From contig NZ_LQPG01000027.1 of NCBI RefSeq assembly GCF_002102265.1, positions 1-64,000 on the forward strand: a DNA stretch of 64,000 bases. The letters are read 5' to 3'. The stretch is from Mycolicibacter longobardus. GTDB lineage: Bacteria > Actinomycetota > Actinomycetes > Mycobacteriales > Mycobacteriaceae. The notes below the pieces were generated by a model. The model did no database searches and had not been told where the DNA came from. It was given only the letters and a program-made list of their open reading frames with translations. The translations under genes were made by a program, and so were the position numbers. Below, piece after piece: positions 11,525 to 21,402 of this stretch. How positions within the stretch are numbered: the stretch's first letter is position 1; the number at the start of each line of letters is the position of its first letter.

Positions 11525-11899
11525 TCACCGGGACGGCTCGACGGCCGACACCGCCTCGGCGCTGATCGCCAATCCGGGCAACAGCGCCGGCCGGGCGGTG
11601 ACCGTCGCGACCACCAGGTCACCCTCGGAGCGCAGCCGGACTGCGGCTCCGGCCGGCGCGATACGGCGCACCACCGCGGTGGCCGCCGGGGTGTCTCCGC
11701 GCGCCGCCAGCCGGGCGGCTTCCCGGGCGGCATCGATGCAGCGGACCTGGGCGGACACCGCACTGATTCCCGCCAGACACAGCACCAACACCGAGACCAG
11801 GGCCGCCAGCGCGAACGCCGCCTCGACCGTGCTGGCGCCCGCGTCGTCGGCAAACGGGGTACCGCCGACTTCGTCGGCAATCGGGCCACCGCCGCTCAC
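11525..11899 (-). CDS. TadE-family pilus assembly protein (Rv3655c family)
   Basis: The 124-residue protein has the TadE signature: a short N-terminus, then GASTVEAAFALAALVSVLVLCL, where Glu follows the processing-type site and a hydrophobic helix comes next. A small extracellular domain with alternating valines follows. It matches Rv3655c (125 residues). The GTG at 11899 lies six bases after the stop of the pilin-like gene, so the genes are probably cotranscribed. A minor pseudopilin role in a Tad/Flp-type pilus is likely from the family. Confidence 0.85.
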   Translation of the reverse strand: MSGGGPIADEVGGTPFADDAGASTVEAAFALAALVSVLVLCLAGISAVSAQVRCIDAAREAARLAARGDTPAATAVVRRIAPAGAAVRLRSEGDLVVATVTARPALLPGLAISAEAVSAVEPSR

Positions 11900-11905
11900 C
11901 GCCCG

Positions 11906-12127
11906 TCAGACCTTGGTGTTCAGCGCGCGCCCGATGATCCGGTTCAGTGCCGACACGATCGAATCACCGGTGACGACGGTGTAGAGGATGGCGCCGAAGG
12001 CGGCGGCAGCGATGGTTCCGATCGCGTACTCGACCGTAGACATCCCGGACTCGTCGGAGGCCAGCAGCACCATCTTCAGCGAAATGACGCGAAACATGTT
12101 GCGCGCCTGCAATACCCGTGTTCTCAC
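11906..12127 (-). CDS. Flp pilin-like small membrane protein (DUF4244, Rv3656c family)
   Basis: The 73-residue protein contains DESGMSTVEYAIGTIAAAAF, which is the Flp-type prepilin motif (Gly followed by Met/Ser-Thr-Val-Glu-Tyr) leading into one hydrophobic helix. The C-terminal 40 residues are nearly the same as Rv3656c (68 residues). The start is the GTG at 12127, because GGAGGAGG lies five bases ahead of it. This is the strongest ribosome binding site in the operon and fits a structural subunit needed in excess. No prepilin peptidase gene is in the window. Confidence 0.87.
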   Translation of the reverse strand: MRTRVLQARNMFRVISLKMVLLASDESGMSTVEYAIGTIAAAAFGAILYTVVTGDSIVSALNRIIGRALNTKV

Positions 12128-12189
12128 GAAACCTCCTCCATCATCACCCTTCTCAGGTTCTCGCGGTCTGTCCGCGAAACATCTCCCGC

Positions 12190-12768
12190 TCACAGCAGGC
12201 CCGACTGCAGCACGTCGCCGGCCAGGCCGGCGACCACCGGCACAATGCCCAGGCACACGAACGCCGGCAGAAAACACACCCCGAGCGGCCCGGCAATCAG
12301 CACCCCCGCCCGCTCGGCGGCCGCCGTCGCCGCATCCGCGGCGTCGTCGCGGCACTGCGCGGCAAGCTCTCCCAGCCCGGCCGCCAGCGCTGCGCCGGAA
12401 GACCCCGACCGCCGAGCCAGTCGAAGCACGGCGGTGGTCGACGGGTCCAACGCACCGTCCGGCGCCGACCACGCGATGCCGGGATCTGCGCCCATCGCCA
12501 GCAGGTCCGCGCCGCGGCGCAACACCACCGCCAGCTGCGGCGGCGCGTGCCGGGCGGTGGCCGCGGCCGCACCCGACACCGGCATGCCCGCGGCCAGGCA
12601 GAGTGCGAACACCTCAAGGCCGGCGGCCAGCGCCAGTGCGTCGTTGCCCGGCACGGTCCGGGGGCGCACCGGACGGTCTGGCCGGGGCAGCCCGGCGCGC
12701 ACCCGAACCGTCGACGGTCCGGCGGCGGTCAGCACGGCCAGCCCGAGCAACACCGCGGCGGCAGTCAC
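12190..12768 (-). CDS. tadC: TadC-like membrane protein of type II/IV secretion (Rv3657c family)
   Basis: The 192-residue protein has the T2SSF-type membrane domain with helices at both ends (AAVLLGLAVLTA; GVCFLPAFVCLGIVPVVAG) and an intervening helical cytoplasmic segment. It matches Rv3657c (about 191 residues). The GTG at 12768 overlaps the stop of the TadB-like gene in the sequence GTGA, which indicates translational coupling. With TadB it should form the inner-membrane platform of the pilus machine. Confidence 0.83.
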   Translation of the reverse strand: MTAAAVLLGLAVLTAAGPSTVRVRAGLPRPDRPVRPRTVPGNDALALAAGLEVFALCLAAGMPVSGAAAATARHAPPQLAVVLRRGADLLAMGADPGIAWSAPDGALDPSTTAVLRLARRSGSSGAALAAGLGELAAQCRDDAADAATAAAERAGVLIAGPLGVCFLPAFVCLGIVPVVAGLAGDVLQSGLL

Positions 12769-13574
12769 GGCCTGCCTCCCGCACGCGCGGTGATCCGATC
12801 CGACCACAGCAACCCGGCGCATACCAGGCTCATCCCGACCAGTGCCAGCGCCCCGCCCGGCCCGCCGATCAGAAACTCAACCGGCCGGGCCCCGATCAAC
12901 TGCCCCAGCAGCACACCGAGCACCGGAAGGCAGCCCAGCAGGGTGGCTGACGCCCGGGCGCCGGCCATACCAGCCTCGGCGTGCGCCGAAAAACTTTGCT
13001 GCGCCGCGATATCGCGTTGCGCGGCCTGCATCAGGGCAGCTACCGCCAGGCCGTGTTCTGCCCCCAGATCCCAGTAGACCGCAAGCCGCTCCCAATGTGC
13101 GGGCAGCGCCGAGGTCGTGCCCGCATCGCGCAGCCCGGTCGCGACGTCGGCACCTAGCCGGGCCCGGGCGGCCACCCCGCGCAGGCCGGCGGCCACCGCG
13201 GGGTGGCCGGTTTCGGCGGCGGCAACGGCGAAGGCCCGCACCGGGTGCGCACCAACACGCAGCTCACCGGCCAGTACGTCGAGCGCGGTCTCCAGGGCGC
13301 GCGACTCCACAGCGGCCCGGCGGCCCGCGCGTCGGCGGCGGTGGCGCAGCGCGGCGGTGGCGCCGAACACCGCACCGGCCAGCCAGGTGCTCAGGGGTAG
13401 GACGAAGGCGGCGAGCACCGCACCGCCGGCTCCGACCCCGATGAGGCTCCACCGTCTGCCCCTGCCGCCCGGACCGCGGCGCGGACGGCCGGCCGGCACG
13501 AGCCGACGTCGCGGCGAGCCGCCGAGCAGGGCCGCCGAGGCCAGCGCCAGTGCGGAGATCGCCGACCCGGTCAC
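12765..13574 (-). CDS. tadB: TadB-like membrane protein (Rv3658c family)
   Basis: The 269-residue protein has an N-terminal pair of hydrophobic segments, a cytoplasmic T2SSF domain (ALETALDVLAGELRVG ... HPAVAAGL), and two C-terminal helices (LLGCLPVLGVLLGQLIG; GGALALVGMSLVCAG). It corresponds to Rv3658c (about 266 residues). Its GTG start overlaps the TadA stop as GTGA, and its stop overlaps the TadC start in the same way. The gene is therefore in the middle of a coupled translation unit. Confidence 0.85.
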   Translation of the reverse strand: MTGSAISALALASAALLGGSPRRRLVPAGRPRRGPGGRGRRWSLIGVGAGGAVLAAFVLPLSTWLAGAVFGATAALRHRRRRAGRRAAVESRALETALDVLAGELRVGAHPVRAFAVAAAETGHPAVAAGLRGVAARARLGADVATGLRDAGTTSALPAHWERLAVYWDLGAEHGLAVAALMQAAQRDIAAQQSFSAHAEAGMAGARASATLLGCLPVLGVLLGQLIGARPVEFLIGGPGGALALVGMSLVCAGLLWSDRITARAGGRP

Positions 13575-14755
13575 GCCGGTATCCGATCGCGCAGCAGGGC
13601 GTGGAATTCGGCGGCGTGATCGGTCAGGCCGCGCTCAAGCCGCCACACCGGTGCGGCCTGCACCTGGCCGGAGGCGGTGCGGCGCAACAGTGAAATCTCG
13701 GTGAGCCGCCGCCTGCCGTCACGGTCCCGCGCAACGTGCACCAAGACCTGGACGGCCGCCGCCAACTGACTGTGCAGCCCGGCGCGGTCCAGACCTCCCA
13801 GTGCGGCAAGCGCTTCCAGGCGGGCCGGTACTTCGGCCGGACTGTTGGCGTGCACGGTACCCGCGCCGCCGTCGTGGCCGGTGTTCAAGGCGGCCAGCAG
13901 GTCCACCACTTCGGCGCCCCGGACCTCGCCGACCACCAGCCGATCCGGCCGCATCCGCAGCGCCTGGCGCACCAGGTCGCGCAGCCCCACTTCGCCGGCG
14001 CCCTCGACATTGGCCGCACGGGCCACCAGCCTGACCAGATGCGGGTGGCGGGGCTGCAGTTCGGGAGCGTCCTCGACACAGATCAGACGCTCTCCGGCGT
14101 GCACCGCGCCCAGCATGGCCGCCAGCAGAGTGGTCTTGCCGGCGCCGGTGCCGCCGGAGACCAGGAACGCCAGCCGGGCGGCGATGATGTCGGCCAGCAG
14201 CGCCGCGGCCGGTGGCGCGATGGCGCCCGCGGCCGTCAGGGCGGCGATGTCCTGGGCGGCCGGCCGCAGGACCCGAAGCGACAGGCACGTCCCGCCGGCG
14301 GCGACCGGCGGCAGAATCGCGTGCAGTCGCACGCTGAACTCACCGGTCCCGATACCGCTGAGCTGGCCGTCGACCCACGGCTGGGCGTCGTCGAGCCGGC
14401 GGCCCGCAGCCACCGCCAACCGTTGGGCCAACCGGCGCACGGCCGCTTCGTCGGCGAACCGGATCTCGGTGCGCCGCAAGCCGGATCCGTCGTCGACCCA
14501 CACCGCATCGGGGGCGGTGACCAGCACGTCGGTGACGCCCGGCGCGCACAACAGCGGTTCCAGTGCCCCGGCTCCGGTCAGTTCGGTCTGCAGCACCCGC
14601 AGGCTGGACAGCATCTCGGTGTCTCCGAGCACGCCTCCCGATTCGGCCCGGATCGCCGCGGCCACCGCCTGGGGACGCAACGCCGACGGTTCCGCGGACG
14701 CCCAGGACTCGGCAGCCAACCGTTCCCGGACCCGTTCGATCAACGAATCCCTCAT
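13571..14755 (-). CDS. tadA: TadA/CpaF-type secretion ATPase (Rv3659c family)
   Basis: The 394-residue ATPase powers Tad-type pilus assembly. Walker A is SGGTGAGKTTL, and the Asp box region reads ICVEDAPELQPRHPHLVRL. Walker B is in RMPDRLVVGEVRGAEVVDLL-type sequence, and a His box (NTGHDGGAGTVHAN) is present, so it looks catalytically complete. The frame is open upstream, but the ATG at 14755 overlaps the stop of the previous gene in ATGA and gives the normal N-terminus (MRDSLIERVRERL). It is the motor for the TadB/TadC pair encoded just downstream. Confidence 0.9.
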   Translation of the reverse strand: MRDSLIERVRERLAAESWASAEPSALRPQAVAAAIRAESGGVLGDTEMLSSLRVLQTELTGAGALEPLLCAPGVTDVLVTAPDAVWVDDGSGLRRTEIRFADEAAVRRLAQRLAVAAGRRLDDAQPWVDGQLSGIGTGEFSVRLHAILPPVAAGGTCLSLRVLRPAAQDIAALTAAGAIAPPAAALLADIIAARLAFLVSGGTGAGKTTLLAAMLGAVHAGERLICVEDAPELQPRHPHLVRLVARAANVEGAGEVGLRDLVRQALRMRPDRLVVGEVRGAEVVDLLAALNTGHDGGAGTVHANSPAEVPARLEALAALGGLDRAGLHSQLAAAVQVLVHVARDRDGRRRLTEISLLRRTASGQVQAAPVWRLERGLTDHAAEFHALLRDRIPA

Positions 14756-15843
14756 GGCACCAACGCCTTCCGCTGCGGCACCACGCCAAGGACGCGGCCG
14801 GCCGCTGCCGCCAGCGCGGAGCGGCGATGCAATCGCAGGCCCGCGTGTTCGAGCCGTTCGGCCAGCCGTGGCTCGGCCCGCAGCGCAGCCAGCAGCGGCA
14901 GCCCGACGATCTCGGCCACCTCGGCGGCGCGCAGTCCGCCCGGGGCGGGGCCGCGCACCACGAGACCGACGTTGGGATTCACCGCGCCCAGCCGCGGCGC
15001 GATCGCGGCGCCCGCCGCACACGAACGCACGTCGCACGGGCTGACCACGACCACGAGATCGGCGGCACTCAGCGCAACCTCGACCGGGTCGGCCCACGCC
15101 CGGGGCAGGTCACAAACCACCGTGATCCCGGCGCGACGGCCCGCTTCCACGACGGCATCGACGGCGCCTGCCTGCAGCTCGTGGCCCTCATGGGCCTTCT
15201 GGCCACGCCGAGCATTCGACAGCACGCTGACACCACGCTGGCGGGGCAGCGCTGCGCGCAGCGCCGACCAGGTCAACCGCCCGCCCTGCTGCGTCAGGTC
15301 GCACCAGCGCAGGCCGGCCACGTCCTCGGTGCCGGCCAGCAGGTCGATGCCCCCGCCCCACGCGTCCAGGTCGACCAGCAGTGCTTCGGCGGTCCTGCCA
15401 GCGGACTGCGCCAGCGCGGTGGCCAACAGCGAGGCACCGGCTCCGCCGCGCGCGCCGATCACCGCGATGGCCGCACCCCGGCACGTCCCATCGGCTGCCG
15501 CCTCGCCGGCCTCGGCCAGCTCGGCCACCAGTTCGTCTCCCCCGCCGGGCAGGGTCAGTACTCGCTGCGCGCCTACCGTGACGGCGGCCTGCCAGCTGGC
15601 CGCGGTGGGCTCACCACCGGTGAGCACGATGACGTGCGCCCGACGTGGCAGCCGGGCCGGGCCGCAGCGGGCGGCCGCGGCCTCGTCGAGCAGCACCGCC
15701 GCGGCGGCAGACCAGGCCTTGCGAGTCGGTATCGCGGCGCCCAGGTGGATCACCCGCGTGCCCACCGCCGCGGCCACCCGGTCCAATTCGTCGCGCAGGG
15801 CGGACTGGGAGACAAGGGCCAACAGGCCGGCGGCTGCGCTCAC
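14752..15843 (-). CDS. TadZ/CpaE-like, septum-site-determining protein (Ssd, Rv3660c family)
   Basis: The 363-residue protein has an N-terminal receiver-like region and a C-terminal MinD/ParA-type fold. The deviant Walker A reads GARGGAGASLLATALA; both lysines of the usual KGGxGKT are missing, so ATP turnover is doubtful. A Walker A'-like LLVDLDAWGGG follows. Rv3660c (about 350 residues) has been described as a septum-site-determining protein, and TadZ proteins place Tad machines at the pole. Both roles are possible. It is the first gene of the minus-strand Tad-like operon and has a GTG start with no clear ribosome binding site. Confidence 0.82.
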   Translation of the reverse strand: MSAAAGLLALVSQSALRDELDRVAAAVGTRVIHLGAAIPTRKAWSAAAAVLLDEAAAARCGPARLPRRAHVIVLTGGEPTAASWQAAVTVGAQRVLTLPGGGDELVAELAEAGEAAADGTCRGAAIAVIGARGGAGASLLATALAQSAGRTAEALLVDLDAWGGGIDLLAGTEDVAGLRWCDLTQQGGRLTWSALRAALPRQRGVSVLSNARRGQKAHEGHELQAGAVDAVVEAGRRAGITVVCDLPRAWADPVEVALSAADLVVVVSPCDVRSCAAGAAIAPRLGAVNPNVGLVVRGPAPGGLRAAEVAEIVGLPLLAALRAEPRLAERLEHAGLRLHRRSALAAAAGRVLGVVPQRKALVP

Positions 15844-16028
15844 CGCCTCACCGTGCCGCGGCGACGCCTGCCACGCCAGCCGATTCCGGGCAGATGTGAA
15901 TGAAAAATGCGACTGTGAATAACTCCGCGTATAGCGATGCCGCTTATTTCAGACAAAACGGATGACGGAACGGTTCTGTAACACGTTCAGTCGGTGAAAG
16001 GTGCGCTCCGGCGAACAAATTACCGGTT

Positions 16029-16123
16029 AAAAAAGACGACCCCCGCCAGGGGGGGAGGAGGCGGAGGTCGTCGTGTATCAACCCCGGGGGGTCGGGCCGA
16101 TACACCCTCAGCATAAGCCGAGT
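16029..16123 (-). ncRNA. 6C small RNA (B11 homologue)
   Basis: The minus strand encodes two C-loop hairpins in a row. The first has a GTGTATC/GATACAC stem (16073-16079 and 16099-16105) with a loop containing CCCCCC. The second has a 13 bp GACGACC.../...GGTCGTC stem (16035-16047 and 16060-16072, one mismatch) with a loop of seven C residues, followed directly by six U residues. This is the hallmark of the actinobacterial 6C RNA, called B11 in M. tuberculosis, which lies between Rv3660c and Rv3661 in the same orientation. TATAGT at 16130-16135 would give a transcript of about 95 nt. TATGCT at 16110-16115 is an alternative -10 giving a shorter RNA. Confidence 0.85.
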
Positions 16124-16261
16124 GATGCCACTATACACACGAGAGGGTGGTCCGGCGCAAGTATTGTCGCCAAATGCCGGCCCCTCAGCCCGAACGGCGT
16201 GTGAAGTGCTGTTTCCGGCGTAGCACCGGGTTGACCGACGCTCCGCACCTATGCTGTAGCG

Positions 16262-17119
16262 GTGACCGCATCCACCCCGCAGCCGCAGTCACCACCCACG
16301 CCGGCGACGGACCCTTCCGGGGACCCACGAACCCGCACAGCCGCCTTCCTGGACCTCGATCACACGGTGATCGCGAAGTCCAGCGCGCTGGCCTTCAGCA
16401 AACCTTTTATGGACCAGGGACTGATCAACCGGCGCACCGTGCTCAAGTCGAGCTACGCCCAGTTCCTGATGCTGCTGTCCGGCGCCGACCATGACCAGAT
16501 GGAGCGGATGCGTGCCCATCTGACCAACATGTGTACCGGTTGGAACGTGGAACAGGTCAAGGCGATCGTCAACGAGACGATCCACGACATCGTCACGCCC
16601 CTGGTGTTCGCCGAGGCTGCCCAGCTGATCGCCGACCACAAACTCTGCGGTCGCGACGTGGTGGTGGTCTCGGCCTCCGGGGAGGAGATCGTGGCGCCCA
16701 TCGCCCGGGCGCTGGGCGCCACCCACGCCATGGCGACCCGCATGGTGGTCGCCGACGGCAAGTACACCGGCGAGATCGCGTTCTACTGCTACGGCGAAGG
16801 CAAGGTGCAGGCCATCCGCGAGTTGGCCGCCCGCGAGGGCTACCCGCTGGAGCACTGCTACGCCTACTCGGACTCGATCACCGACCTGCCGATGCTGCAG
16901 GTGGTGGGACACCCCTCCGTGGTGAACCCCGACCGCGCGCTGCGCAAGGAGGCGATCGCCAACGGTTGGCCGGTGCTGACCTTCTCCCGGCCGGTGTCGC
17001 TGCGCGACCGCATCCCCGCGCCGTCCGGCGCCGCGGTGGCGACCACCGCCGCAGTCGGCATCAGCGCACTCGCCGCCGGGGCGCTGACCTACTCCCTGCT
17101 GCGCCGACTGGTGTCCTGA
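16262..17119 (+). CDS. HAD-superfamily phosphatase with C-terminal membrane anchor (Rv3661 family)
   Basis: The 285-residue protein is a SerB/HAD-IB-type hydrolase. Motif I is FLDLDHTVI with both catalytic Asp residues, motif II lies in VVVSASGEEIV, and the metal-binding motif IV is YSDSITDLPML. The final 25 residues (AAVGISALAAGALTYSLL) form a probable membrane anchor followed by Arg-rich residues. The substrate is unknown; phosphoserine-type or lipid phosphates are both seen in the superfamily. The GTG start is six bases after TATGCT (16250-16255), so the mRNA is probably leaderless. It lies between the 6C and Ms1 RNA genes. Confidence 0.87.
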   Translation: MTASTPQPQSPPTPATDPSGDPRTRTAAFLDLDHTVIAKSSALAFSKPFMDQGLINRRTVLKSSYAQFLMLLSGADHDQMERMRAHLTNMCTGWNVEQVKAIVNETIHDIVTPLVFAEAAQLIADHKLCGRDVVVVSASGEEIVAPIARALGATHAMATRMVVADGKYTGEIAFYCYGEGKVQAIRELAAREGYPLEHCYAYSDSITDLPMLQVVGHPSVVNPDRALRKEAIANGWPVLTFSRPVSLRDRIPAPSGAAVATTAAVGISALAAGALTYSLLRRLVS

Positions 17120-17186
17120 CCCGGCCTCCAGCAAACATCGTCGGTCACAATCCGATGACACGCCACAAGCCGTTCGCGATTAGGTC

Positions 17187-17215
17187 TTGCTGTGTCGTGC
17201 GTCACGTAGTACAAA
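17187..17215 (+). promoter_or_regulatory. Probable promoter of the Ms1 RNA
   Basis: TTGCTG at 17187-17192 and TACAAA at 17210-17215 are separated by exactly 17 bases. Initiation about seven bases after the -10 would place the RNA start near 17222, which gives a transcript of about 300 nt to the terminator. Confidence 0.6.
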
Positions 17216-17221
17216 GGAAGC

Positions 17222-17522
17222 ACGGAAGCCGGCAAGGCCAGGGTCGACCCGGAAGAGAAGGATCGATCTCCCAAGCCGCACTTCCCAGTACGGAGAGCGG
17301 TACCCACGCGGAGCCACAGCCGCGAAGATGGCAGAAGTGTTGCGGGCCTGCGTAATTGCGGAACGTGATCGGTGTCGGCAGCCCTTTGGGTGGGGTTGCG
17401 ACCGAAGAACACCGCAGGAGCGCCGAGGCCACCCACGCAGCCCACGTTGGACGCTTGGTAACCGTGTACCGTACTAGCGGGCGGCGGGCCGAATCATTCG
17501 GAACGCCGCCCGCTTCGTTCGT
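17222..17522 (+). ncRNA. Ms1/MTS2823-type RNA polymerase-binding small RNA
   Basis: The region between the HAD gene (Rv3661 homologue) and Rv3662c has no coding sequence. It does have a well spaced promoter and a strong terminator 300 bases apart. In M. tuberculosis the abundant RNA MTS2823 (ncRv13661, about 300 nt) lies at the same place and strand. Its M. smegmatis homologue Ms1 (about 304 nt) binds core RNA polymerase in stationary phase. The interior is rich in short complementary G/C-rich segments. Boundaries are inferred from the promoter and terminator; the internal fold was not computed. Confidence 0.75.
17477..17522 (+). terminator. Intrinsic terminator of the Ms1 RNA
   Basis: A perfect 10 bp stem (GCGGGCGGCG with CGCCGCCCGC) carries a second inner stem (CCGAAT/ATTCGG) and is followed by TTCGTTCGTT. 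It also separates the RNA from the converging Rv3662c-like gene. Confidence 0.85.
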
Positions 17523-17546
17523 TCAAGGGTGGCATCGAATCAGCCT

Positions 17547-18293
17547 TCAGCGCCCCGCCTCAGCAATCTTCAGCGCATCCAGCGCACCGGCGTGCAGCGC
17601 GTCGCAGCACAGCATCATCCACGCGGTGACGCCCTCGGCAGAACCGCCCGCGAAATCCGCCGCCGCGCGGCGATACTCACCGGCCTTGCGCATCCAAGCC
17701 ACCTCGGGCACCCCCAGCCCGTGCCGGTCCAGCCCGCTGGCGATCGTCACCAGCCGGGCGGCGCCCCGGGCCACCACACCGTCGGCGCTGCCGAACGGCG
17801 CCAGCGTCAACAGTTCGCCGTGCACCACCGCGGCGAACACCGGCGCGGCCACCGAGGTGCCGCCGGTGGCCAGCTCGGCCAGCATCTCCAGCCGTCGGCC
17901 GACCGCCGCTCCCCCCTCCGGGCGGCCGAGGCGTTCCTCGTCGACAAGGTCTGCCGCGGCCAACACGTGCAGCCGGGCCAGGGCCTGCAGCGGGGCGCGA
18001 CGCCAGACCTCGACCAGAGAGGTCTCCCCGCCCTCCAGGGCCTGCGCCACCCGCAGGGCACCGGCGAACACCGGATCGTCGGTCGCGGCCGCGTCCACGA
18101 CGGCGGGGCCGCCGTCGAGCACCGACGACGCCCGGGCCGCCCGCAGGGACGCCTCCGCGGCACTGACCGGCCAGCCCCGCATATTGGTCTTGTGCCGATG
18201 GACCCGGGCCAGCTCGTCGCGGACCTTCTCACTGACCTCGGCCACGCCGGGCAATTCGAGTAACGGGGCCAGCGGGTCCCGGTGTGTGGTCAC
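17547..18293 (-). CDS. Conserved actinobacterial hypothetical protein (Rv3662c family)
   Basis: The 248-residue soluble, helix-rich protein matches Rv3662c (about 256 residues). Typical stretches are [25 protein letters not shown] and [14 protein letters not shown] cannot name a domain or an active site. The frame is open upstream through the acs start region, but the GTG at 18293 gives the family N-terminus, and TAGTGT at 18302-18307 lies eight bases ahead, so it is probably leaderless. It is divergent from acs across only 40 bases. In M. tuberculosis the dpp peptide-transport operon lies between these two genes; here it is absent. Confidence 0.78.
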   Translation of the reverse strand: MTTHRDPLAPLLELPGVAEVSEKVRDELARVHRHKTNMRGWPVSAAEASLRAARASSVLDGGPAVVDAAATDDPVFAGALRVAQALEGGETSLVEVWRRAPLQALARLHVLAAADLVDEERLGRPEGGAAVGRRLEMLAELATGGTSVAAPVFAAVVHGELLTLAPFGSADGVVARGAARLVTIASGLDRHGLGVPEVAWMRKAGEYRRAAADFAGGSAEGVTAWMMLCCDALHAGALDALKIAEAGR

Positions 18294-18333
18294 GGGCTGT
18301 GACACTACCGCCGTGGTGATTAGGCTCCTGACG

Positions 18334-20469
<2,136 letters not shown>

Positions 20470-20496
20470 CGACCTAGCCGATGCGGCGACCCGCCG

Positions 20497-20525
20497 CGCC
20501 CGGCTCCGCCGCGCTTGCGATCGCC
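20497..20525. repeat. Dispersed intergenic repeat, copy 1
   Basis: The 29 bases beginning CGCCCGGCTCCGCCGCGCTT match 26 of 29 bases at 31708-31736, also intergenic and in the same orientation. It lies in the short gap between acs and the converging protease gene. Confidence 0.6.
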
Positions 20526-20528
20526 TGC

Positions 20529-21272
20529 CTAGCCGATCGGGACGAAACCCGCGCCCGGCCGGTCGTTGGCGTTGATATCTCCCAGCACCGCATTGATCGA
20601 CATAACCACCGCGGGGGTGTGCAACGGGATGTACTTGACCACGCAGGTCGGCAACGCATCGCTGAACGCCCCGTGGATCATGCCGACCAGCATGTTGTTC
20701 ACCACGACGGGTCCGCCGGAGTCACCCGGGCGCCCGCAGACCTGCATCACGATGGTGCCCGGGTCCTGGCCCGGCCCCCAGGTGACACCGCAGGAGTTAC
20801 CGGTGGTGCGCCCCTGCTTGCAGGCGATCTGGCCGAAAATGGGGTCCGGCCCGATGCCGCCGATGACGAAGCCGCCGAAGTTGGACACCGGTGTCACCTT
20901 GTTCGGGTCGAACTCGATCACCGCGTAGTCCAGGTTGTCGTTGCCGGCCACCATCTGGCCGATCGTGCCGTTGCCCTCGGAGCCCTCGGCGGCGACCTGG
21001 GCGCCCGGGCCGCCGCAGTGCGCGGAGGTGAAACCGATCAGCGCACCGGTCTTGTCGTGGCCGATCGAGGTCAGCGTGCACATGGTGTCGCCGTCGACGA
21101 CGATGCCGGCGCCGCCGCCCATCGGCACCCTGTCATCGGCAGCCACCCGGGCCGCCGGTACGGCGAACACGGCCAGGCCGGCGCAGGCCGCCCATGTCAG
21201 CAGCGCCGTCATGGCACGCAGCGACCAGCGGTGCGCGGTCTGCACAGAGGTTCTCCCGTCGATCAACTCCAC
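20529..21272 (-). CDS. Secreted trypsin-like serine protease (Rv3668c family)
   Basis: The 247-residue protein has an N-terminal export signal (ALLTWAACAGLAVFAVPAARVAA) and a chymotrypsin-type domain. The catalytic triad is visible as SAHC, the Asp in LDYAVIEFD, and GRPGDSGGPVV. Cysteines near the active site could form the usual disulfides. It matches Rv3668c (about 232 residues), a possible secreted alanine and valine-rich protease. The GTG at 21272 is the longest start; a second GTG ten codons later would still keep the signal. The substrate is unknown. Confidence 0.87.
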   Translation of the reverse strand: MELIDGRTSVQTAHRWSLRAMTALLTWAACAGLAVFAVPAARVAADDRVPMGGGAGIVVDGDTMCTLTSIGHDKTGALIGFTSAHCGGPGAQVAAEGSEGNGTIGQMVAGNDNLDYAVIEFDPNKVTPVSNFGGFVIGGIGPDPIFGQIACKQGRTTGNSCGVTWGPGQDPGTIVMQVCGRPGDSGGPVVVNNMLVGMIHGAFSDALPTCVVKYIPLHTPAVVMSINAVLGDINANDRPGAGFVPIG

Positions 21273-21402
21273 CTTCGGTGGTAAAGAAACAGCCTATCGT
21301 GAGTCCAGCCCAGATCGGCCGCAGCTTTACCGGGGTCGCTCCTCGGGTCGGCTACCGCATGGCAACATTAAGCCGCGACGACAGCGAACGGGAGGACAGC
21401 CG

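Noticed and set aside
11270..12793. Long plus-strand frame across the Tad-like genes
   Set aside because: It crosses several real minus-strand genes with coupled starts and stops; it is Ser/Arg/Ala-rich noise.
15920..15945. A plus-strand promoter-like pair (ATGCGA and TATAGC, 17 bases apart) upstream of the 6C region
   Set aside because: There is no fitting transcript or terminator on the plus strand, and Ms1 is better placed after the HAD gene.
15944..16138. A 64-codon minus-strand ORF over the 6C RNA
   Set aside because: The frame passes through both RNA hairpins and the U-tract terminator; it has no ribosome site and the RNA explains the sequence.
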